Of a stretch of 5,051 nucleotides of DNA, positions 1 to 5,051 are shown piece by piece. The stretch comes from Solobacterium sp. Lineage in GTDB: Bacteria; Bacillota_I; Bacilli_A; Erysipelotrichales; Erysipelotrichaceae. The position numbers and the translations under genes are program-made. The stretch spans positions 1-5,051 of the forward strand of contig JAEEPV010000023.1 of assembly GCA_016284975.1 (NCBI GenBank), in the 5' to 3' direction. The first letter of the stretch is position 1; each line of letters starts with the position of its first letter. A model generated the notes under the pieces. That model was given only the letters and a program-made list of their open reading frames with translations, was not told the DNA's origin and made no database searches.

Positions 1-676
1 CCTGAAATGTTTCCGAACGGATCAGATACCGCCGCAGTGTACCGGCCAGGATATCGGCAGACTGAACATCAAAGTTTTTTTTGGAATCCCGGTAACGGAT
101 CTGTACGGTCAGAGACCCTTTGATGAGCGGCGGAAAGAACACATTATTATGATGCATGCCTTCATGAAGTTCCTTGCGGATCGATTCCTGAAAGCTGTAG
201 ATGCCGTCAGAACTGCGGTTTTCATTATCGATATTCACGGTCAGACACACATCATCCAAAGGAGTTAACAATTGTCTGCGCATCATTTCCCGGATAACGG
301 ACTTGATGACGATTTTAACGGAATAATCGAGGAAGCGGCGTTTGGACCGCTTGTTTTTGAAATTGACATGCGTCAGATTCTGTTTGTCTGCGATCACGAT
401 AAAACACAGTTTTCTGCGGATAAAGTTAATCAGCTGACGCCGGTGCTGCGGCCTGATCCGACAGCTTTTGATTTCCGGACAGATCCGATCACACATTGAA
501 GGCTGCTGCTTGCAGTATCTGCATTGGATGGAAGAAACGATATGCCCGTATCGTGCCATAAAGGAAGAGCGATCCTGCCTGCTCAGAAAGACCAGTCCCG
601 CATAAACCGAATACGGATGCGGATCATCGATTTTTCCGGAATCATCAATGGCACAGTACAGATCGATATAGTTCAT
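1..676 (-). CDS. DUF3800 domain protein, predicted RNase H-like fold (3' end beyond left edge)
   Basis: This reading frame is open from the ATG at 676-674 to base 1, giving 225 residues with no stop, so the C-terminus is missing. The N-terminus MNYIDLYCAIDDSGKI matches the DUF3800 opening motif (hydrophobic strand, then D-E/D-S-G; here D11, D12, S13, G14). The late motif VQSADILAGTLRR (Q205, D208) matches the family's conserved IQ-x-AD-hydrophobic segment. LTVNID (D150) may supply another acidic residue. In RNase H-like folds such acids bind metal, so nuclease or related activity is plausible but unproven for this family. Residues 52-72 hold five cysteines (C52, C55, C62, C66, C72), a possible metal site. 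The start is well fixed: an in-frame stop lies at 709-707 on this strand with no start codon between, and GAGGA (691-687) precedes the ATG by 10 nt. The gene is divergent from the operon to its right, so a shared function is not implied. DUF3800 genes are sometimes found near mobile or defence genes; no such partner is visible. Confidence 0.88.
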   Translation of the reverse strand, partial: MNYIDLYCAIDDSGKIDDPHPYSVYAGLVFLSRQDRSSFMARYGHIVSSIQCRYCKQQPSMCDRICPEIKSCRIRPQHRRQLINFIRRKLCFIVIADKQNLTHVNFKNKRSKRRFLDYSVKIVIKSVIREMMRRQLLTPLDDVCLTVNIDNENRSSDGIYSFQESIRKELHEGMHHNNVFFPPLIKGSLTVQIRYRDSKKNFDVQSADILAGTLRRYLIRSETFQ

Positions 677-714
677 ATTGAAAGGTTCCTCACATCTATC
701 TGTTAGTTAGGACA

Positions 715-727
715 GGGAACAATTCCC
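715..727. repeat. short inverted repeat in the divergent intergenic region
   Basis: GGGAA (715-719) and TTCCC (723-727) form a perfect 5-bp inverted repeat around the 3-nt spacer CAA. It lies between the two divergent genes and would fall in the leader of the leftward mRNA if the TATAAT at 771-766 is used. It could be a small hairpin or an operator half-site pair, but a 5-bp repeat can also arise by chance. Confidence 0.3.
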
Positions 728-745
728 CCGAAATCCATCTTCTTT

Positions 746-773
746 TTGTGAAAATGTGAATTATGATTATAAC
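746..773 (+). promoter_or_regulatory. weak candidate promoter for the gtrA-GT2-GH3 operon
   Basis: TTGTGA (746-751) and TATAAC (768-773) are separated by 16 bp and resemble sigma-A -35 and -10 boxes. The problem is distance: transcription would start near 780, at the end of the AGGG Shine-Dalgarno (777-780) and only about 8 nt before the ATG. The true promoter may therefore lie elsewhere in 677-770. The -10 overlaps the minus-strand TATAAT, so the two directions could compete. Confidence 0.2.
766..771 (-). promoter_or_regulatory. candidate -10 box for the DUF3800 gene
   Basis: Read on the minus strand, 771-766 is TATAAT, a perfect sigma-A -10 consensus, about 90 nt upstream of the DUF3800 start. 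No good -35 box is seen at 16-18 bp: the candidates overlap the first codons of the rightward gene and match poorly. The resulting leader of roughly 80 nt would contain the inverted repeat at 715-727. The assignment is by eye only. Confidence 0.35.
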
Positions 774-787
774 CGCAGGGAAACCGA

Positions 788-1273
788 ATGAAGAAATCAC
801 TGACTCAGTTTATAAAATTCAATCTGGTATCCGCATCTGTTACGCTGCTGCAGCTGCTGCTGGTGAATGTGTTCTTCTGGCTCATGAAGGACTGGAAGGC
901 GCCGCTGCCTGAGATTCTGAGCGGAATATTTAATGACGCAGCGGTTGGGGCAGGCAATGCCAACTGGGGTTATGTGCTTCCTTTTTTTCTGTCCAACGCG
1001 CTGGCGAACCTCTTCGGATTCTTTGTGAACCGAAAGGTTACTTTTCATTCCGATGCGCCAAAACGTAATGCAGTGATCTTTCTTCTGGTCATGTGCATCC
1101 TGATTCTGGTATCCACCTGGATCCAGGGAAGGCTGGTTTATTTAATCACGAACCGTTTTCCTGCCTGTGCGAAACTGGCACCGACCCTTGCCGCATTTGC
1201 GGCGGGAACCATCCAGTTTCTGATTCTGTTTCCATTGGAAAAATATGTACTTTTGAAAGAAAGGAACAGCTGA
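788..1273 (+). CDS. GtrA-like four-helix membrane protein
   Basis: This 161-residue protein belongs to the GtrA/DPMS family. Members are small integral membrane proteins thought to help move polyprenyl-phosphate-linked sugars across the membrane, or to assist a partner glycosyltransferase. Four hydrophobic segments are visible at about residues 9-32, 62-80, 94-120 and 129-150. The family hallmark FGFFVNRKVTF (residues 76-86) follows helix 2, and the tail LFPLEKYVLLK after helix 4 is also typical. The loop between helices 1 and 2 (about 34-61, rich in D, N, G and A) is longer than usual, which explains the length above the common 120-140 residues. The start is secure: an in-frame TAA at 770-772 precedes it, and AGGG (777-780) sits 7 nt before the ATG. 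It is the first gene of the apparent operon, and its stop is 3 nt before the glycosyltransferase start, in the same frame. The family call is firm; the substrate is unknown. Confidence 0.87.
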   Translation: MKKSLTQFIKFNLVSASVTLLQLLLVNVFFWLMKDWKAPLPEILSGIFNDAAVGAGNANWGYVLPFFLSNALANLFGFFVNRKVTFHSDAPKRNAVIFLLVMCILILVSTWIQGRLVYLITNRFPACAKLAPTLAAFAAGTIQFLILFPLEKYVLLKERNS

Positions 1274-1276
1274 AGT

Positions 1277-2587
1277 ATGCCGAAAGTTAGTGTGATTGTT
1301 CCGGTTTATAACGCCGAAAATGTAATTGAACGATGTGTGAACAGTATTCTGAATCAGGAGTTCAAGGATCTTGAACTGATCCTGATCGATGATGGTTCAA
1401 AGGACCGTTCTGCTGAGCTGCTGGATGGCTTTGCCGCAAACGATGAACGGGTAAAAGTCATTCACAAACCAAATTCCGGAGTCAGTGATACCCGCAACCG
1501 GGGAATCGATGAGGCGAAGGGGACATTCCTGCAGTTTCTGGATGCAGATGACTGGATCACAGAAGATGCCACCAAAATGCTGGTGCGTACGGCAGAGGAA
1601 AAGAATGCCGATCTTGTGGTCGGAGAGTTTTACCGGGTGGTCGGAGAGAATCTTTCCCGCAAAGGCAGTATTCCTGCAGATCGGGTGCTGACCCGGAAAG
1701 AATACGCGGAATACATGAAGCAGTCTCCGGCGGATTACTATTACGGTGTTCTCTGGAACAAGCTGTACCGCAAGTCGATCCTGGATCAGTATGCGATCCG
1801 CCTGGATTCCTCCGTCAGCTTCTGTGAGGATTTTATCTTCAATCTGGAATACGTTCTTCACTGCACCCGTATCGCACCGCTGCTTCTTCCGGTTTACTAT
1901 TATGTAAAAACAGATGGTTCTCTGGTCGCTCAGAATATGAATCTGGAAAAGCTTCTTGCGATGAAGACCAGTGTGTATCAGTACTACGATGAATTCTTCC
2001 GCAATGTGCTGGATGAAGAGACTTACCGCAGGGAGCGGATGGAGATTGCTTCGTTTCTGATTCGTGCCGCATCGGATGATTTAACGCTTCCGATGGCACC
2101 CGGTACGAAAAAAGTGGATCAGCTTTCCTTTGCGGTGAAACCGCTGAAAGGGGAAACCATCACAAACGTATTCCGCTACAGCAGGATGCTGTATGGGCAG
2201 TATCTGGAAAACGCAGGCATGCTGAATGATCTTTCCCGCAGTGATGTGATCGTTTTTCATGCCGTAGATACTCTCAGAAAAGCAACATCAATTCATGAAA
2301 TCTCCCTGCTGACCAGTCTGCCGGAACATGTGGTTCTCACTTCTCTGCAGACACTGCTGCGAAAAGGATTTATCCGTCTGGAATGGAATCCGCTGTCCGC
2401 ATCCGTACGGACAGAAGGAGCCGCAGGACTGATTCATGATATTGATAATGCCGGGAATGATCTCAGGGACGTATGGCTCGAAGGGATGAGCGAAGAAGAA
2501 CGGCAGCGATTAAACGGATTGCTTGAGAAAGTCTTACAGAGACTCGAAAAAAGGCTTGGAGTAGAAGATGACAGAAATCACAGCTGA
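1277..2587 (+). CDS. family 2 glycosyltransferase fused to a C-terminal MarR-like winged-helix domain
   Basis: The 436-residue protein begins with a classic GT-A fold transferase domain. VSVIVPVYNAE is at 4-14, LILIDDGSKDRS with the nucleotide-binding D38-D39 at 34-45, SGVSDTRNRGI at 67-77, and the metal-binding DXD region FLDADDW at 87-93. The later LWNKLYRKSIL (159-169) and FCEDFIFNLEY (182-192) match capsule or exopolysaccharide GT2 enzymes that move a sugar from a nucleotide donor to a lipid-linked or glycan acceptor. There are no C-terminal membrane helices, so it is not a GtrB- or ArnC-type polyprenyl-phosphate transferase. Residues about 290-428 resemble a complete MarR regulator: an N-terminal helix (YSRMLYGQYLENAGML), a helix-turn-helix (about 337-363), a wing (364-382), and the MarR-like GMSEEERQRLNGLLEKVLQRL tail (403-423). 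An AAGGA at 1261-1265 lies 11 nt before the ATG, inside the end of the preceding gene. The 3' end overlaps the GH3 start by 20 nt. The transferase call is strong, the MarR call good but by eye, and the sugar specificity is unknown. Confidence 0.9.
   Translation: MPKVSVIVPVYNAENVIERCVNSILNQEFKDLELILIDDGSKDRSAELLDGFAANDERVKVIHKPNSGVSDTRNRGIDEAKGTFLQFLDADDWITEDATKMLVRTAEEKNADLVVGEFYRVVGENLSRKGSIPADRVLTRKEYAEYMKQSPADYYYGVLWNKLYRKSILDQYAIRLDSSVSFCEDFIFNLEYVLHCTRIAPLLLPVYYYVKTDGSLVAQNMNLEKLLAMKTSVYQYYDEFFRNVLDEETYRRERMEIASFLIRAASDDLTLPMAPGTKKVDQLSFAVKPLKGETITNVFRYSRMLYGQYLENAGMLNDLSRSDVIVFHAVDTLRKATSIHEISLLTSLPEHVVLTSLQTLLRKGFIRLEWNPLSASVRTEGAAGLIHDIDNAGNDLRDVWLEGMSEEERQRLNGLLEKVLQRLEKRLGVEDDRNHS
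2558..2570 (+). promoter_or_regulatory. ribosome binding site and start codon of the GH3 gene, inside the GT2 gene
   Basis: GGAG (2558-2561) lies 6 nt before the ATG at 2568-2570, and both are inside the last codons of the glycosyltransferase gene. An in-frame TAG at 2562-2564 rules out any earlier start for the GH3 frame. The arrangement suggests that translation of the two genes is coupled. Confidence 0.75.
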
Positions 2588-4889
2588 AAAACAGGCACGG
2601 ATGTTTGCCGGAGAAGACAACTGGACGACGGTAGCGGCAGAAGAAGCCGGCATTCATTCGATTCGGATGAGTGACGGTCCGAATGGCTTGCGGATCGAGG
2701 CAGAAAACAAACTTGGCTTTGCGATGTCGCATCCTGCAACGCTGTATCCAACCGCGTCTCTTTCTGCCTGCTCGTTTGACCGGCAGCTTCAGTATGAACT
2801 GGGAGAGCACCTGGGCAGGGAAAGTGCAGAAAACGGTGTACAGGTACTGCTTGGGCCAGGTGTGAACCACAAGCGCAGTCCGCTATGCGGAAGAAATTTT
2901 GAATACTACAGTGAAGACCCGTATCTTTCCGGAGAACTGGCTTCCGCCTATGTCAAAGGCGTACAGGATCAGGGTGTAGGAACCTCTCTCAAGCACTATG
3001 CCGGCAATTCCCGGGAATACGGACGGATGATTCAGAACAGCATCATCGATGAGCGCGCCCTGCATGAAATCTATCTTGCGCAGTTTGAACGTGTCGTTCG
3101 AACAAGTCAGCCCTGGACGATCATGGCTGCCTATAACCGGCTGAACGGGAAGTACTGCTGCGAAAACAAAGAGCTCCTTGATCTGGCAAGAGAGAAATGG
3201 GGGTTTGATGGTCTGTATGTTTCAGACTGGGGTGCAGTACCAGATCCGGCAGGCTGTCTGAAAGCGGGGCTGAATCTCGAAATGCCAGGCGGAGAGCACG
3301 GAAGTGATGAGCGGATCCTGAAGGCACTGGAAGAAGGTTCCGTAACCATTGAAATGCTGGAGGAAAACACGAAACGGCTGAAGCAGCTGGCGGACCGTAC
3401 AGCTTCTCCGAAACAGTATGAGGATGTGTCGGACCGGCTGGCATTTGCACAGCGTGCTGCTGCGGAAAGTGCCGTGCTTCTGAAGAATAACGGAGTTTTA
3501 CCGCTGCATCGGAATGAGTCGATCGCGCTGATCGGTCCGTTTGCGAAAGAACCGCGGATCCAGGGAACCGGAAGTTCCAAGGTCAATGCCTCGGAAGCCG
3601 ACTGTCTGTTTGAGGCGATGAAGGAGGGACGGCTCGTCTTCTCCTATTCGCATGGCTTTACGATGTCTCCCGAAACAGTCAATGAGATGCTGGAAGATCA
3701 GGCGCTGCGTCTGGCAGAGCGCTGTTCAAAGGTAATCGTGATCGCAGGTCTTCCGGAAGGGGATGAGGCAGAAGGCTATGACCGGAAACACATGCGGCTT
3801 CCGGAAAACCAGAATCATCTGATCCGTGCCCTCCAGCAGGTCAACCGAAACATCATCGTGGTCCTGCAGTGCGGAGCTCCGGTCGAGCTTCCCTGGAGAA
3901 ACAATGTTTCGGGGATCCTGTGCATGTATCTTGCCGGCTGCCGCAGCGGAAAGGCTGCACTGGATCTTTTGACGGGAAATGTTAATCCGTGCGGTAAACT
4001 TGCCGAGACCTGGCCAAGGCATCTGGAAGATACACCGTGCTTCAATACGTTCCATAAGAATCTTCTGCAGGCACAGTACCGGGAATCCATATTTACCGGT
4101 TACCGATATTACAGTACGGCAGGGATCGATACAGCATTTCCGTTTGGCTACGGTCTTTCCTACACGACCTTTGCATACCGGAATCTGAAAAAGGAAATAT
4201 CTGATGATACAGTGAAGATCACGCTCGAAGTGACCAATACCGGAACAACTGCCGGAAAGGAAATCGTTCAGCTCTATATCGGAAAAAAGGACAGCCGGAT
4301 CGGCCGTCCGTTAAAGGAACTGAAAGGATTTGAAAAGATCCTGCTGGAACCCGGAGAAACCAAAGACGTGACCTTCTTGCTCGATGCGAGAAGTTTTGCG
4401 TATTACGATACTGCTGCCAAAGACTGGCTGGTGGAAGCCGGAACCTATGAGATCGGAATCGGAGCTTCCAGTGAAGATATCCGGCTGGAAACGACGGTGT
4501 TCCGTAACGGCACAACAAAACCGTACAGTACCATTTCCACGGATTATCTTTCCGCAGCGAAAGATGGGTTTACGCAGACTGCTTTTGAAAGCGTATTGGG
4601 ACATTCGATTGAAGAAGCGAAGGTTCAGCGTCCGTTTACCGTGAATACTTCCCTCACGGAGCTGCAGGAAGTTGGTCTGGGCAGACTGCTCAAGGGGATC
4701 ATTGACCTGATCCGACCAAAGCTGGATCTTCCGGGTGTGACGGATGAGATGATTATGGAAGTGCCGGTGCGCATGGCGCTGATGTCATCAGATCAGATAA
4801 CCTGGAAAACAGTGAATACGATCGTGGATTTCTTCAACGGGAAGGCATCGATATTCCGGGTGCTGAAAAATCTTAATAAAAAGAAATAA
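2568..4889 (+). CDS. glycoside hydrolase family 3 enzyme (beta-glucosidase type), cytoplasmic
   Basis: The 773-residue protein has the full layout of bacterial GH3 beta-glucosidases, which remove beta-linked sugars from the non-reducing end with retention. The N-terminal (beta/alpha)8 domain (about 1-275) holds SDGPNGLR (35-42), GRNFEYYSEDPYL (108-120), SLKHYAGNSRE (140-150) and the nucleophile in LYVSDWGA, D220. The alpha/beta domain (about 295-535) holds ESAVLLKNNGVLPL (300-313), the acid/base region EAEGYDR (400-406) and PFGYGLSYTTF (525-535). A fibronectin III-like domain follows (about 548-635; VTNTGTTAGKEIVQLY, then RPLKELKGFEK). The last 120 or so residues form a predicted helical extension seen in some Bacillota homologues. 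No signal peptide or anchor is present, so it should act in the cytoplasm on imported or internal glycosides. All key residues appear intact. The aglycone and sugar (glucose, xylose or another) cannot be told from sequence alone. It is the last gene of the operon, with hairpins downstream. Confidence 0.95.
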   Translation: MTEITAEKQARMFAGEDNWTTVAAEEAGIHSIRMSDGPNGLRIEAENKLGFAMSHPATLYPTASLSACSFDRQLQYELGEHLGRESAENGVQVLLGPGVNHKRSPLCGRNFEYYSEDPYLSGELASAYVKGVQDQGVGTSLKHYAGNSREYGRMIQNSIIDERALHEIYLAQFERVVRTSQPWTIMAAYNRLNGKYCCENKELLDLAREKWGFDGLYVSDWGAVPDPAGCLKAGLNLEMPGGEHGSDERILKALEEGSVTIEMLEENTKRLKQLADRTASPKQYEDVSDRLAFAQRAAAESAVLLKNNGVLPLHRNESIALIGPFAKEPRIQGTGSSKVNASEADCLFEAMKEGRLVFSYSHGFTMSPETVNEMLEDQALRLAERCSKVIVIAGLPEGDEAEGYDRKHMRLPENQNHLIRALQQVNRNIIVVLQCGAPVELPWRNNVSGILCMYLAGCRSGKAALDLLTGNVNPCGKLAETWPRHLEDTPCFNTFHKNLLQAQYRESIFTGYRYYSTAGIDTAFPFGYGLSYTTFAYRNLKKEISDDTVKITLEVTNTGTTAGKEIVQLYIGKKDSRIGRPLKELKGFEKILLEPGETKDVTFLLDARSFAYYDTAAKDWLVEAGTYEIGIGASSEDIRLETTVFRNGTTKPYSTISTDYLSAAKDGFTQTAFESVLGHSIEEAKVQRPFTVNTSLTELQEVGLGRLLKGIIDLIRPKLDLPGVTDEMIMEVPVRMALMSSDQITWKTVNTIVDFFNGKASIFRVLKNLNKKK

Positions 4890-4896
4890 CAAAAAC

Positions 4897-4935
4897 GGGA
4901 TCTCTCATCACTGAGAAATCTCATTTATCATCCCT
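4897..4935 (+). other. weak hairpin region just after the GH3 stop
   Basis: TCTCA (4903-4907) and TGAGA (4912-4916) form a 5-bp stem with the loop TCAC. GGGAT (4897-4901) and ATCCC (4929-4933) could close a longer, imperfect outer stem. There is no T-run directly after it. It may be minor 3' UTR structure that stabilises the mRNA end, or nothing. Confidence 0.25.
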
Positions 4936-4946
4936 GGTGAAGAAGA

Positions 4947-4983
4947 CTCCGACTTCTGTAAGTCGGAGATGAATTCATCTTTT
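4947..4983 (+). terminator. tandem hairpins, probable rho-independent terminator of the operon
   Basis: CTCCGACTT (4947-4955) and AAGTCGGAG (4960-4968) form a perfect 9-bp stem with the 4-nt loop CTGT. Right after it, AGATG-AATT-CATCT (4967-4980) is a 14-bp perfect palindrome that can fold as a 5-bp hairpin and is followed by TTT (4981-4983) and a T-rich stretch. The two share bases 4967-4968. The T-run is short and sits 11 nt from the strong stem, so termination efficiency is uncertain. On the minus strand the strong stem is followed by TCTTCTTC, so it could also act in the other direction. Confidence 0.6.
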
Positions 4984-5018
4984 GTTATATGTTTTCATGA
5001 TCACTTTGATGATTCAAT

Positions 5019-5036
5019 AAATTTCTTAAGAAATTT
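5019..5036. repeat. 18-bp perfect palindrome
   Basis: AAATTTCTTAAGAAATTT is identical to its own reverse complement over 18 bases. It is AT-rich and lies about 15 bp before the right edge, just upstream of a possible Shine-Dalgarno. Its position and symmetry fit an operator for a dimeric regulator of the next gene; a weak hairpin is the alternative. No promoter boxes of good quality were found around it. Confidence 0.55.
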
Positions 5037-5042
5037 GAGAGG
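5037..5042 (+). promoter_or_regulatory. possible Shine-Dalgarno for a gene starting beyond the right edge
   Basis: GAGAGG (5037-5042, followed by A) resembles a ribosome binding site, and 9 bases remain before the window ends. A rightward gene could therefore start at or just after the edge. No start codon is visible inside the window, so this is inference from spacing only. Confidence 0.3.
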
Positions 5043-5051
5043 ATTCTTTCA

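Noticed and set aside
1..676. A defence or toxin system built around the DUF3800 gene.
   Set aside because: DUF3800 proteins do occur near defence genes, but no partner gene, repeat or mobile element is visible here, and the divergent neighbours are envelope and sugar-metabolism genes.
272..706. Two rightward open frames of 75 and 60 codons (272-499 and 524-706).
   Set aside because: Both lie antisense to the DUF3800 gene, whose motifs run continuously through the region. Their translations show no recognisable motif, and the first has no convincing ribosome binding site.
1397..1861. A leftward open frame of 154 codons inside the GT2 gene.
   Set aside because: It is antisense to the strongest GT-A motifs (DDG, DADD), and its translation has no recognisable domain; it is a by-product of codon use on the coding strand.
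2558..2587. Possible frameshift joining the GT2 and GH3 genes into one protein.
   Set aside because: The GH3 frame has its own well-placed GGAG and ATG, a typical GH3 N-terminus, and a TAG directly upstream; the GT2 protein ends naturally after its MarR-like tail. A normal 20-nt overlap explains it.
1277..2587. Assignment of the glycosyltransferase as a GtrB- or ArnC-type partner of GtrA.
   Set aside because: Those enzymes end in two membrane helices; this protein has none, and its C-terminus is a soluble winged-helix-like domain.
3131..3586. A leftward open frame of 151 codons, rich in serine and arginine, inside the GH3 gene.
   Set aside because: The composition is typical of an antisense shadow, and the GH3 catalytic region is intact on the other strand.
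4890..5051. A CRISPR repeat, tRNA or riboswitch in the right-hand intergenic region.
   Set aside because: There are palindromes but no spaced direct repeats, no cloverleaf, and no recognisable riboswitch core in the 162 bases.

Overview
The window looks like a chromosomal segment from a Gram-positive, Bacillota-type bacterium. The signs are purine-rich Shine-Dalgarno sites, short gaps or overlaps between genes, mid-range base composition, and protein families in the style common in Erysipelotrichia and Lachnospiraceae. The order-level guess rests on general resemblance (especially of the DUF3800 protein and the GtrA protein) and is only moderately secure.

Layout. From base 1 to 676 on the minus strand is the first 225 codons of a DUF3800 protein (predicted RNase H-like fold); its C-terminus lies beyond the left edge. 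A 111-bp divergent intergenic region (677-787) holds overlapping -10-like sequences for both directions and a small inverted repeat. From 788 to 4889 on the plus strand are three tightly packed genes that read as one operon. They are a four-helix GtrA-family membrane protein, a family 2 glycosyltransferase with an unexpected C-terminal MarR-like winged-helix domain, and a cytoplasmic glycoside hydrolase family 3 enzyme (beta-glucosidase type). The first two are 3 nt apart and share a reading frame; the second and third overlap by 20 nt. The last 162 bases (4890-5051) hold no gene. They contain tandem hairpins that probably end the operon, an 18-bp perfect palindrome, and a possible Shine-Dalgarno at the very right edge for a gene starting outside the window.

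How the genes may work together. GtrA proteins are associated with membrane translocation of polyprenyl-phosphate-linked sugars, and the glycosyltransferase resembles capsule or cell-wall polysaccharide transferases, so the first two genes suggest envelope glycan modification. The third gene encodes an enzyme that normally cleaves beta-glycosides and has no secretion signal, so it would act on imported or internal substrates. The link between making and cleaving glycosides here is inferred only from gene order. The most notable item is the glycosyltransferase-MarR fusion. No CRISPR array, RNA gene, insertion sequence or complete new system was seen.
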